A stretch of DNA of 64,000 bases, taken from NCBI RefSeq assembly GCF_041903755.1, contig NZ_JBBWVE010000013.1, forward strand, positions 91,898-155,897. Reading direction: 5' to 3'. Positions 53,197-62,729 of this stretch are shown in pieces; the first letter of the stretch is position 1; every line of letters starts with the position of its first letter. The DNA is from Thiocapsa roseilacustris. Lineage in GTDB: Bacteria > Pseudomonadota > Gammaproteobacteria > Chromatiales > Chromatiaceae. The notes under the pieces were generated by a model, which was given only the letters and a program-made list of their open reading frames with translations, had not been told where the DNA came from and ran no database searches. Position numbers and translations under genes: made by a program.

Positions 53197-53207
53197 GGGA
53201 GCACCCG

Positions 53208-54167
53208 TTGGAACGATTCGAGCACCGCTTCCACCACCCGCACCAGCGCTCCTTCGACCAGGCGCCGGCGGCCCTGCGCCGCCGGGTGTTCGGGGTCGAT
53301 TACCTCCAGCTGCGAGGCAAGCAGTCCGGCGACCTCTTCGTCACCCGCCACGGCTGGCCGGTACTCGATTCGATCCTGCCGTCCCAGTGGTTCGTCGGCG
53401 AGCAGTTGTCGAAGGTGGGGCGCCAGTTGGCCGGGGCCACCGGGGCGGTGTATCGGGTCGCGGTGCCGCACAGGCAGCGCGAGCAGTTCGCGCTGGTGGT
53501 CAAGTTCAGCCGCTTCGCCCAGGAGGCGCTGGTGTCGATCGCGCGCGACGAAGTCATGGACTGGGAGGAGCGGGACCGCATCGCGTCCAGCGAATTCCTG
53601 TCCCCGTTCGAGGAGTTCGCCCACCTGAAGCGGCTGCGCGCCGCGGCGGGGTGCCACATTCCCACCAAGGCACCGCTTGCGATCTACAGCCCGGCCACCC
53701 GCTACCTCGACTGGCAGCTCGGCCGCCGCACCCACCGGCGCTGGTGGTACGACAGGGTTCTCGGCGAGGACCAGGCCGCCCAAACCGAGGGAGCCCAGGT
53801 GCGCTACGCCTGGGAGCGCATGTACATCCTTCTCTACCGCTGGATCGACGGCATCGATGCGGAGACCGCCCACCAGCAGGGATATCTGACCGAGCCCGAG
53901 CTGCGGCACCTCTCCGGGGAGGCGCGTCGGGAGCTGCGCCGTCTTGGCTGGGACGTCCTGGACCACAAGCCACGCCACCTGATCGTGCGGCCTTGTCCGC
54001 GCTCGGGAGGCCTGGTCAGCCGTCGCCGACGGACCCTCTGGGGCCTGGTCGACTACGAGCTCCTCGTGCCCTACCCGGCGTCGGCCGCGCGGCCCAGCGC
54101 ACATCCCGAGCCGCTGCCCGAAGCGCAGGCCCACCCATCCTCTACCGAGTCCATGTCTGACCCATGA
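53208..54167 (+). CDS. unknown protein with possible degenerate kinase fold
   Basis: 319 residues from TTG 53208 (GGGAG upstream), 11 bases after DUF4914. The order of motifs suggests a protein kinase or aminoglycoside phosphotransferase fold: REQFALVVKFSRFAQ (Lys 99), a hinge-like ERMYILLYRWIDG, then LDHKPRHLIVRP (in place of HxDxxxxN) and GLVDYELL (in place of DFG/DYE). The catalytic Asp is not where expected (D252-H-K), so it may be inactive or atypical. The C-terminal tail is Pro-rich. It overlaps the transporter gene by 4 bases. No named family is recognised. Confidence 0.6.
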   Translation: MERFEHRFHHPHQRSFDQAPAALRRRVFGVDYLQLRGKQSGDLFVTRHGWPVLDSILPSQWFVGEQLSKVGRQLAGATGAVYRVAVPHRQREQFALVVKFSRFAQEALVSIARDEVMDWEERDRIASSEFLSPFEEFAHLKRLRAAAGCHIPTKAPLAIYSPATRYLDWQLGRRTHRRWWYDRVLGEDQAAQTEGAQVRYAWERMYILLYRWIDGIDAETAHQQGYLTEPELRHLSGEARRELRRLGWDVLDHKPRHLIVRPCPRSGGLVSRRRRTLWGLVDYELLVPYPASAARPSAHPEPLPEAQAHPSSTESMSDP

Positions 54168-55618
54168 ACAACGCGCACAGACACAATCGCTGGCTGGTGG
54201 TCGCCGGGGCCCTGATCGTCCAGGTCAGCCTCGGCGCCGTGTACATCTGGAGCGTGTTCCAGACCCCCCTGCTGGGCGTCTTCCCCGGCTGGTCGGAGGC
54301 GCAGGTCACCCTGCCGGCCCAAATCGTCATCGCGACCTTCGCCCTCGCCGTGATCTTCGGCGGCCAGATACAGGACCGGCTCGGCCCGCGGGGCGTCGGC
54401 ACCATCGGCGGCGTCGTGTTGGGGACGGGGCTGATCCTCGCGGGGCTGACGGGCAGCTTCTCCGAGGAGGTGGCCCTCTTCTGGCTGGTGGGCACCTACG
54501 CCGTGCTCGGCGGCATCGGCATCGGCATGGCCTACGTGTGCCCCATCGCAACCTGCGTGAAGTGGTTCCCGGACCGGCGCGGCCTGATCACCGGGCTGGC
54601 GGTGGCGGGCTTCGGGGCCGGCGCCTTTTTCTTCGCGCCGCTGGCGCGGGCCCTGATCACGGGCGGTTCCTACCAGCTCTTCGGGATCGAACTCTTTCCG
54701 CTCCCCCAGGTTGGGATCTTCGGCACCTTCACCATCCTCGGTTGCATCTTTCTGGTGACGGTGGTGCTTGGTGCGCAGCTCCTGCACAACCCTCCGGCCG
54801 GATACTGTCCGCCCGGATGGACGCCGCCGGCACCCGCAGCGGGCGCGCTCCATGCCGAATTCACGCCGCGGCAGATGCTGCGCACACCGGTGTTCTGGGT
54901 CTTGTGGATCACCTACCTGGCCGGCAGCACCGCGGGCCTCATGATCATCATGAAGGCCGCCCCCATCTGGCAGAGCTTCAGTCTGGCGACGGTGGTCGAG
55001 ATCCCGGTGCCCCACGAGCACTTCGTCGCCGTCTCCTCGGCCGCGGCCATGGCGGTGGCGGTGCTGGCCATCTTCAACGCCGGCGGGCGCATCCTCTGGG
55101 GACGGGTGTCCGACACCTTCGGACGAGAGCGCACGCTGATGCTCATGTTCGTTCTCTGCGGACTGCTCCTGCTCGGACTCGACTGGATGCGGGCGTACCC
55201 CCTGTATCTTCTGGGCGTGTCGCTGATCGCCCTGTGCTTCGGCGGCTATCTCGCCCTCTATCCCGCACTGGCCGCCGACTACTTCGGAACCCGCAACATC
55301 GGCGTCAATTACGGCCTGTTGTTCACCGCGTATGGCGCCGGCGGCTTACTCGGCCCCCACTTGGCCGCCTCCTTGATGCACGACGCGGGCGGCATCGAAT
55401 ATCAGGTGCTCGACGGGACGAACGCACTGGCGACCCGGTTGTTCCAGCTCGGCGAGTACCACACGGCCTTCCTGGTCGGCGGCGTCATCTGTCTGGCCGC
55501 GGCCGCCCTGATGCTGGCCGTGCGGGCACCCCACGCCCCTCTCACGGATCCGGCGCGTTGCAGCGACATGCGACCGACAGGCATTCAGCCCGTTGGCCAA
55601 GGGTCAGAACCTGCATGA
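54164..55618 (+). CDS. OFA-family MFS transporter (oxalate/formate antiporter type)
   Basis: 484 residues with twelve membrane helices. NRWLVVAGALIVQVSLGAVY and IWSVFQTPLL open the protein as in OFA members; GIGIGMAYVCPIATCVKWFP, DRRGLITGLAVAGFGAGAF and YFGTRNIGVNYGLLFTAYGAG are family signatures. Substrates in this family are small mono- or dicarboxylates (oxalate, formate, pyruvate, lactate). It overlaps the kinase-like gene by 4 bases and so is coupled to it. The C-terminus (GQGSEPA) is cytosolic. Confidence 0.9.
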   Translation: MNNAHRHNRWLVVAGALIVQVSLGAVYIWSVFQTPLLGVFPGWSEAQVTLPAQIVIATFALAVIFGGQIQDRLGPRGVGTIGGVVLGTGLILAGLTGSFSEEVALFWLVGTYAVLGGIGIGMAYVCPIATCVKWFPDRRGLITGLAVAGFGAGAFFFAPLARALITGGSYQLFGIELFPLPQVGIFGTFTILGCIFLVTVVLGAQLLHNPPAGYCPPGWTPPAPAAGALHAEFTPRQMLRTPVFWVLWITYLAGSTAGLMIIMKAAPIWQSFSLATVVEIPVPHEHFVAVSSAAAMAVAVLAIFNAGGRILWGRVSDTFGRERTLMLMFVLCGLLLLGLDWMRAYPLYLLGVSLIALCFGGYLALYPALAADYFGTRNIGVNYGLLFTAYGAGGLLGPHLAASLMHDAGGIEYQVLDGTNALATRLFQLGEYHTAFLVGGVICLAAAALMLAVRAPHAPLTDPARCSDMRPTGIQPVGQGSEPA

Positions 55619-55802
55619 TGCACTCACGGGTGATCGTGCACGTGCAATCGCTGACCACAAGCCCGGTATCGAGCCTTGCCGGGCATCCGGCAACACTTCC
55701 GCGATGCGCAGGCATGAGGGCTGGCGAGGTGTGAGGGTAACGGTTGGAGCCGGCTTTGAAGGTGTTGAGCCCCGAAAAGTCGCGCACACCGGCCGTCTTT
55801 TT

Positions 55803-57896
55803 TTACTGTTCGGAGGATGCCTCATAGCGCTCGAGCAAGACCTTCAGCGCATGCTCCTTGTTCGGGAAGAAGTGATCGCGTCCGAGCTCCTCGACGATCC
55901 CGGTTTTCTCGAAGACGGACATCACCTGATGCTTCAACCCGCTGAAGTAGAGCCCAATGCCGGCATCCCGCAGCTGTTGAGCAACTTCGTTGACCTTTTC
56001 CTCACCTGATGCGTCGATCTCATTGATTCCGCTTCCGATGATCAGGATCACCCTGGTCTTCGGAAAATCGGCGATGGCCTCCAGCACGATGTCCTCGAAG
56101 TAGGCGACGGTCGAGAAGGTCAGCGAGCCGTCGAAGCGGACCGGCACGACCGTCTCGCTGACCGGCGCGAGATTGTGCGCCTTGATGCCGCCGAGCGTTC
56201 CGTCGGGTTTACGCGCGACGATCTCCGCGCGCGGACGCATGCTCTTGATCAGATAGAGCAGCACCGTCAGGGCGATGCCGAGGAGGATGCCGTTGGCGAT
56301 TGCCGGGGCCATCACGAGGGTTGCCAGGAAGGTCACGATGCCGACGATCGCGCCGCCACGGTCGACCTTCCAGGCGTGGACCAGCGGCGCGACTCGGATC
56401 AGCCCGAAGACGGCCATCATCACGATGACCGCCAACACCGACTGCGGCAGACTGTAGAGGTAGGACGTGAAGAAGAGCAGGACGACCATCACCGCCAGCG
56501 CGCTGATGACGGCGAAGAGGCCGGTTTTGGCGCCTGTCTTGGCCGCTACGGCGGATCGCGAGAAGGATCCGCTGACCGTGTAGGAGCTGAAGAAGCTCCC
56601 GACGATGTTCGCCAGACCCTGCCCGACCAGCTCCTTGCTGGCGTTGATCCGCTCGCCCGTGGTGGTGGCGATGGCCTTGGAGATCGAGGTTGCCTCCATG
56701 AAGCCGATCAGGGCCATCACGATCGCAGCCGGAAGCAGAGCGAGGACGAGGTCCCAGTGCACCTCGGGCACGGCGAACTGCGGCAGCCCCTCCGGGATTG
56801 CCCCCACCACGGCCCCGCCCGACGAGAGCGTCACCTCCCCGTCGCGCGTCTCGACGAAATGCCAGATCCGACCGTCACGCGCCAGTCCCTCGGGGACTTG
56901 GCCTTTGGCGAAGAGGAGCATCGGCCCGTCCGGGATCGGCGAGCCTTCCAAGCGGATCGCGTGCAGGTCGATGCGGCGCGCGTTGTTCTGTGACCGCGAC
57001 TGATCCAGCTCGTACTGGAAGAGACGGACCGACGCCGACAACTCCGAGGCGCTCCTGATGGCATCCATCCCGCCCTCCTGCTCGAGTCGAGCGGCCTCGC
57101 GGCTGCGCTCCGCGATCAACGTGGTGAGGGCTTTGATGCGCATCTCGGTCTGGCTGTAAGCCCCGATCGTCTCCACCGTCCGCACGTCCTGGATCTGCTC
57201 GATCCCGACTGTCGACTTGTGCTCGAAGCCGATGAGTGCAGACGCGGCGGTCGTTGCGAGTACGGCGATCAAGACGCCGGGGAGCCTGGAAGAGACCCGT
57301 TTTATCGCGTTGATCAACAGGAAGGCCGCAACCGCGAACACCAGTGTCGGCCAGTGCGTCTCGCCGATCTGCTGCACGACGCGCCAAAGATCGGCGAGAT
57401 AGAAGTCCGAGCGCGGAAAAGGCACGCCGATGATCTTGCTCAGCTGCGAGAGTCCGATGATCAGCGCCGCCGCATTCGTAAAGCCTACCACCACCGGGCT
57501 CGACAGCAGGTTGACGATGGCCCCGAGCTTGAACAAACCCAGTGCGAGACGCAGTACTCCGACCATCAAGGCCAGCATGATCGAGAGCTCGATGAAGCTC
57601 GCGCTTCCCGGCGACGCGAAGGGGATGATCGCCGCCGCGGACATCAGCGAGAGCATGGCCACCGGGCCGGTGTGCAGCTGACTCGACGAGCCCCACATCG
57701 AGGCGATCATAACGGGGATAAAGGAGGCGTAGAGCCCGTACACGACAGGCAAGCCCGCCAACTGGGCGTAGGCCATGCCCTGCGGCAGCAACACCAAGGC
57801 GACCGTGATTCCGGCAACGATGTCGTCGCGCAGGCCCTCCCGAGTCATGGGGAACCAGCGCAGGAAGGGCAAGACAGTGTGAAGGCGTTCCATCAT
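55803..57896 (-). CDS. SulP-family inorganic anion transporter with inserted coiled-coil domain
   Basis: 697 residues from ATG 57896 (or the next ATG). The membrane domain shows ITVALVLLPQGMAYAQLAGL and NLLSSPVVVGFTNAAALIIG; a C-terminal STAS domain is clear (VVPVRFDGSLTFSTVAYFED, INEIDASGEEKVNEVAQQL). Between membrane segments, residues about 226-365 form an extra domain absent from ordinary SulP proteins: a charged coiled coil (LTTLIAERSREAARLEQEGG) and a beta part (DGRIWHFVETRDGEVTLSSG). SulP proteins carry sulfate, bicarbonate or related anions; the substrate here is not determined. A perfect inverted repeat lies 28 bases upstream. Confidence 0.88.
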   Translation of the reverse strand: MMERLHTVLPFLRWFPMTREGLRDDIVAGITVALVLLPQGMAYAQLAGLPVVYGLYASFIPVMIASMWGSSSQLHTGPVAMLSLMSAAAIIPFASPGSASFIELSIMLALMVGVLRLALGLFKLGAIVNLLSSPVVVGFTNAAALIIGLSQLSKIIGVPFPRSDFYLADLWRVVQQIGETHWPTLVFAVAAFLLINAIKRVSSRLPGVLIAVLATTAASALIGFEHKSTVGIEQIQDVRTVETIGAYSQTEMRIKALTTLIAERSREAARLEQEGGMDAIRSASELSASVRLFQYELDQSRSQNNARRIDLHAIRLEGSPIPDGPMLLFAKGQVPEGLARDGRIWHFVETRDGEVTLSSGGAVVGAIPEGLPQFAVPEVHWDLVLALLPAAIVMALIGFMEATSISKAIATTTGERINASKELVGQGLANIVGSFFSSYTVSGSFSRSAVAAKTGAKTGLFAVISALAVMVVLLFFTSYLYSLPQSVLAVIVMMAVFGLIRVAPLVHAWKVDRGGAIVGIVTFLATLVMAPAIANGILLGIALTVLLYLIKSMRPRAEIVARKPDGTLGGIKAHNLAPVSETVVPVRFDGSLTFSTVAYFEDIVLEAIADFPKTRVILIIGSGINEIDASGEEKVNEVAQQLRDAGIGLYFSGLKHQVMSVFEKTGIVEELGRDHFFPNKEHALKVLLERYEASSEQ

Positions 57897-58203
57897 GACA
57901 ACACGTCCGGCTGATAGACGACCGAGCACACGGACGATACGTGTGCTCGCAGGGTCAATGGTACACTAGGTTAACGCCATGTTGGCGGTCGGACCAATCG
58001 ATGATAGGCCTCCGGGACATAGCTGTTTATCGATGGGTACCTCGGGGACAGGCCGGGGACCTCCTCTCCTCGGTCCGTTCGTTCACGCGAGACAACGACA
58101 GATCGGTATGACGCCGCGCCGTGGACCATGAGGACGTCAGGTCTGAGAATCGGGCAATAGGAAAGACCCCGCTCGTGATGTCCCGGCGCCTCGGGGAGTC
58201 GTG
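57897..58203. other. 307-bp gap between SulP and the GGDEF gene
   Basis: Both flanking genes are on the minus strand. Holds the inverted repeat at 57923-57949 and a TTGACC that could be a -35 box on the minus strand (about 57953-57958). Otherwise nothing recognised. Confidence 0.45.
57923..57949. promoter_or_regulatory. operator-like inverted repeat upstream of SulP
   Basis: CGAGCACACG (57923-57932) and CGTGTGCTCG (57940-57949) are a perfect 10-bp inverted repeat around GACGATA. It lies about 27 bases upstream of the SulP start codon, a position suited to a dimeric repressor or activator site, or to an mRNA leader hairpin. Confidence 0.5.
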
Positions 58204-61001
58204 TCAAGACGCGGGAAAGACCCGATTGCGCCCGGCGACCTTGGCGTCGAAAAGCGCCTGATCTGCGCGGTCCAGCCAAGCATCGGCGGTCTCGGGTGGG
58301 CGATAGTCCGCCACGCCGAAGCTCGAGGTGACGCACCCGACCCCGGAGAAGGTCTCGCCGGCGATCAGCAGGCGCAGCTTTTGAGCCAGTTGCCGCGCCT
58401 CGTTCAGCCCGCATTGAGGGATGAGGATGACGAATTCCTCCCCGCCCCAGCGGGCCAGTAGGTCGGACGCGCGCAGATGGTCGCCAACCAGGCGCGTCAG
58501 CTCGACCAAGACCTGGTCGCCTACCAGGTGACCATGGGTATCGTTGATCCTCTTGAAATGATCGATGTCGAAGATCAACAGACTGATGGGTTCGTCGTAA
58601 CGGGTGGCCCGTGCGATCTCGGCGACGACGGTCTGCTCGAAGTAGCGACGATTCCGGATGCCGGTCAGCATATCCGTGGTGGCGAGCCGGTCCAGCTCCT
58701 GATTAGCTGTCTCTAAGTTCGCCATCGACTGCGCCAGAGCCGCCTCGGCTTGTCTGCGTTGGGTGATGTCCTGCACCTGCGAAATGAAATAGCGCGGCTG
58801 GCCCCGGGCATCCCGGACCAGCGACGAGGCCACCTGGCCATAGATGACATGTCCCTGACGATGGCGGTAGCGTTTTTCGAAGGTGGCGCTGTCGCCGGCG
58901 CCATGGACGGCCCGGTCGATGAACCCCTGGCTCAGCGTCCGGTCGTCCGGTAGTGTCAGATCGTCGATGCTCATGCCCTCCAACTCCTCGCGAGAATAGC
59001 CGAAGATGGCGCTCATCTTGGCGATGGCCTGCAACAGCCGGCCCTGGAGGTCGACCAGGCACATGCCGGTGTTGGCATTGTCGAAGGCCAGGCGGAAGCG
59101 TGCCTCGCTCTCGGCCAAACGGGCCTCGGCCTGCTTGCGCGCGGAGATATCGACGAAGGAGACCAACAAGAGATCATCGAGGACGGTCGCGCTGATGATC
59201 ACGTCTCGGCAGGTGCCGTCCTTGTGTGTGATCCGGAACTCTCCGGACTCGACCTGCCCCCTGCCGGCAACCGCCGTCTCCACCGCTGCATACCACCAGT
59301 CCATCGAGGTTTGGCGATAGGCGGCATCGGGATAGGCACGCCGTGCCCAATCGTCGACGGTGTGAATCTCCTCCGGGGTATAACCGCAGGTGAGCACAAA
59401 CTGAATATTGTTGTAGGTGATCCGGGCCGGGCGGCCCAGCGTGCTGACGGCGATGGCGATGGGCATGTTGTCGAGGATGCGACGGAGCTGGCGTTCGCTC
59501 GCCAGCACCCGGGCCTCGGCGGCCTTGCGGGCGCTGATGTCCTCGACCAGGCAGAGATGGAGCGGGTGCGCATTGCCGACCACGGCCACCGACCCCACGG
59601 TCAGATCGGCCCACACCGGGGTGCCGTCCGGCCGCAGATAACGCTTCTCCAGCTCGAAGCCATCGATCTCGCCCGCATACAGCCGGGCGACGCAATCTTG
59701 TTCCCGCGGCAAATCGTCGGGATGGGTGATGTCCGCCCATCCGATGCCGAGCAGCTCTTCGCGAGTGCGGCCGATGAGCTCGAGCAGACGGTCATTCACC
59801 TCCAGCATCCGGCCGCCGGCCGGGTCGAACAGGGCGACGCCCAGTGGGGACTGCTCGAACATTCCGCGGAATTTCCCCTCGGACTCGGTCCGCTGAGCCA
59901 ATGCCTCCTCGAGCCGGGTCCGAGCCGCTTCCAACTCGGCGGTGCGGGCGGCGACCCGCTCCTCCAAGCGACGGTTTTCCCCGGCCAGGGCCTGCTCGGC
60001 CGCACGCAGGCTCTGGTTGCTAGCCTGCAAACTGGTGAAGGTGTCGCGCAGGCACAGGCTCGTGGCGTTGAAGGTCTCGCCCAGCTCGCGCAACTCCCGG
60101 ATGGGCGCGGCAGGCAGCGGCTGGCTGAAGTCGCCTTCGGCCAGCCGCAGGGTCGCCGCGTTCAATTCCCGGAGGGGCCGGCTGATCCATTCCGCGGCGA
60201 CCAAGCCCAGTAGGATGGCGATCCCCAAGGTCAACAGCATCAGCAAGAGTGGCTCGTGGACGCGCTCCCGGATCGGGGCTGTAGAGTCCTGCAGCGGCGC
60301 CACGACGAGGGTGAACCAGTCCGGATGGGGCGATTCCCCGAACATGGGGGCGACGTTGGCCAGATAGCGCTGACCCTGGAAGGGAAAGGCGAAGCCCCGG
60401 GGCTCATCCAAGTGGGCCAGGCCCGGCACCTCGACAAACAGCTGTCGGGCGGTCGCGGCGGTCACCGGATCGGCGCTGTCGATGGCCGCTAGACGGCGAT
60501 GCCCGACGGCGACATTCCGGGCATGATCGGGCAAGGGGCGGCCGTCGAAGGGGGTCTCGCCGCTGGAGGTGGCGATCAGCAGCCCCTCGCGACCGATGAG
60601 GAACGCCTGACCCTCGGCGCTGATCTCGAGAGCCCGCAGGAAGTCGCCGATCTCGCTCTGAATTCATGCTGCTCGGTCACCAGACCGAGATGGGTCACGC
60701 CGCCGAACAGCCCGAGCTGTCCGGCAAAGTGCCGCTCCAAGGCGGGACCGTCCCGCCAGTCGAGCCGACCCTGGCGGATCAGGGAGGCATTGATTTGGAC
60801 AACCTGGCGCAGATCGCCGAGCTGAGCGGTCAGGCGCTGGTCGATGCGCTCGCCGACCTGCGCCATCAGGTGTTCGGCCATGGACGCGATCGCCCGCTGG
60901 CCCGCATGGAGCGCGAGCAGGCCAACCGCGGTCACGGCGCCGACCACCAGCAAGGTGAAGCTCGTGATCAGGATCCTGCGCAAAGAGATGTTCCGTATCA
61001 T
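58204..61001 (-). pseudogene. membrane diguanylate cyclase (Cache-HAMP-PAS-PAS-PAS-GGDEF), frameshifted
   Basis: One gene read in two frames. The 5' part (61001 to about 60660) encodes a membrane helix (ILITSFTLLVVGAVTAVGLL) and the start of a periplasmic Cache-type sensor. After VTEQHEF the frame is lost, and the next frame resumes with QSEIGDFLRALEISAEGQAF and runs to the end: second helix (LLLMLLTLGIAILLGLVAA), HAMP, coiled coil, three PAS domains and a GGDEF domain with intact RASDLLARWGGEEF (I-site RxxD and GGEEF). A single-base change near 60660 explains it; sequencing error or phase variation are alternatives. If repaired, about 930 residues making c-di-GMP. The GGDEF part alone might still be expressed from an internal TTG. 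Confidence 0.85.
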
Positions 61002-61105
61002 CGACGATGGCAGAGGTATCGGTGGTGGCCGAATCGATGGTTGCGGGCGGACTTCAGAGGCACGCAGCAGTCAACTGCCGAATCCCGGATCCTACATGAC
61101 CGAGC

Positions 61106-61935
61106 AATTCCGGGGACAATTCCGGGGACAGTGTACCTAATCCCGCTCCAGCAGCTCAAAGAGGTCTCGGGTGTGAGAGTCTCGTCGCGCTGCCTTCGGC
61201 CCGGGCTTCTGTCGCTTGAGCGCACGCCGAAGGCGTTGCTCCAGATCTTCAACAAAGGAGTCCGGACCGAGCGGGTGGCCGGTGCTGGTATGCGCGTGCA
61301 GCGCGTCAGCGATGTCCGGCGCGTCGGGCTCGCCGATCAAGCGAGCTCAGTCGGAGATCAGCTCCAACAGGGGACGCACGCTGACGAGCTCATCGTCCAC
61401 TCAGGCCAAATGGGCCCGGGCGCTCGACCACGGCCAGTCCTTCGGCCGTGCACAGAGCCGCGCACGGACGGGGTTCAGCTCCACAGACCTGGCAGCGGCG
61501 ATGAGGTGCCGCTCGTCCATCACGAACGAGTGAAAACGCTCCTGCCAAAGATGCCCTCGCCAGCCTTCGCGGAAATGGTCATACGCATATAGCGACGATG
61601 CGCCTCGCCCAGCGCGTCACGCAAACCGAGCTCATCGCCAGGGACCAGGATCAGGTGTACATGATTCGGCATGAGACAGTAGACCAGAACCTGCGTGACG
61701 CACGCTCGACAGGACGTCGAGAGCAGTCGCCGATACTCGGCATAGTCCTCGTCGCAAAAAAAGGTCTGCTGGCGTCGATTACCGCGCTGCGTCAAAAGAT
61801 GTGGAAGTCCCGGGACAACCACCCTCGGAAGTCTGGCCATCGGTCGTCCAATCCCTCGCCACGGAGACGTCACTTCGTGTTCTAACCGATCCGAAGCATC
61901 TCGTCTAGGGAATTAGGTAAACTGTTCCCGGAACT
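61106..61935. mobile_element. RAYT transposon-like unit with ~24-bp inverted ends
   Basis: The left end carries AATTCCGGGGACA twice and continues GTGTACCTAAT (61118-61141 for the inner copy). The right end reads ATTAGGTAAACTGTTCCCGG then AACT (61912-61935), the inverse complement with 21 of 24 bases matching. They flank the decayed RAYT gene, whose TAG stop falls inside the left end. Confidence 0.7.
61137..61840 (-). pseudogene. REP-associated tyrosine transposase, decayed
   Basis: Starts MARLPRVVVPGLPHLLTQRG at 61840; QVLVYCLMPNHVHLILVPGD gives the HxH motif. After ISAKAGE the frame shifts by one base near 61560; the second frame continues GHLWQERFHSFVMDERHLI, then SVELNPVRARLCARPKDWPW. Two in-frame TGA codons follow, one of them at a likely former Trp, and the C-terminus ends RRDSHTRDLFELLERD. 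At least three lesions, so inactive. Confidence 0.85.
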
Positions 61936-62019
61936 ACGGTTCGGGAGGGCGACGCGAGGCGGCCGGATGGTGAGGTATCTATTCACCGCAAGGACAGCGA
62001 GCCGTGTGCTTGAGCGCGG

Positions 62020-62406
62020 CTAAGACGTTTGCGTAGCCCGCAGCACCGCTTCGATGTCGGTCTCGGTGACCGGCAATGTCAGCACGGCATGGATCCGGAA
62101 GCGCTCGGCCAGTCGCGGGACGTATTGCGCCTGTTCCTTGCTGACCAGTACGATCGTTCGTGCCGACGGGGCCTGTTTGTGTAAGGCCGCCAGAACAACG
62201 TCCAGGTTGCTGACATTGGCTCCGGCGTAGTTGTTGCCAAAGCCGTAGAAGAACTCCGCCACGATCCAGTCCGGCGTCATGGACTTGAGGGCCTGCAACG
62301 CCTTGCGTTGCGAGGCGAGCTTGATCTGGCTGATGCCGAGACGCTCATAGAGGGCGTCGAAGCGAGGATGGTTCGGGGATTCGATGATCGAGAAGAGCGT
62401 GGTCAT
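62020..62406 (-). CDS. conserved hypothetical, receiver-like fold (128 aa)
   Basis: Begins MTTLFSIIESPNHPRFDALY at ATG 62406. Alternating beta/alpha pattern: DWIVAEFFYGFGNNYAGANV, then SARTIVLVSKEQAQYVPRLA, then IHAVLTLPVTETDIEAVLRA resembles a CheY-like fold including the K-P-like LPVTETD end. The phospho-acceptor Asp position is occupied by a hydrophobic WIVAEF stretch, so phosphorylation is unlikely. No partner kinase adjacent. Confidence 0.6.
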   Translation of the reverse strand: MTTLFSIIESPNHPRFDALYERLGISQIKLASQRKALQALKSMTPDWIVAEFFYGFGNNYAGANVSNLDVVLAALHKQAPSARTIVLVSKEQAQYVPRLAERFRIHAVLTLPVTETDIEAVLRATQTS

Positions 62407-62729
62407 GCGGTCAACCAGCGTGCTGCACGGAATGTCTCCAACGCTGCCCGAGACCACGGCATGCTGCAAGATGGTCGAGCCTAGGGTGTGGGATTACGTG
62501 GGGCACAACCTGCCTCTAGATTCCCCCAAGCCTCAACCCGTGGTGCTCTCCCCCTACAGCTATCACAGGTATCGCGTGCCTTGTCGAGCCACCGGTGGAA
62601 CCGCGCCTCCGAGAGATCATAGAAAGGGATGCGTCGGCAATCGGGTCAAAGCACCGGCAAATCGCGTAAGCAAATTAAAGCAGCCCGGGCACCGTGACGC
62701 ACCGACGGCCGAGCTGCGGCGGTCGTCGG
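62407..62729. other. 323-bp gap
   Basis: No gene or clear repeat seen. Short open frames on both strands lack ribosome sites. Confidence 0.4.
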
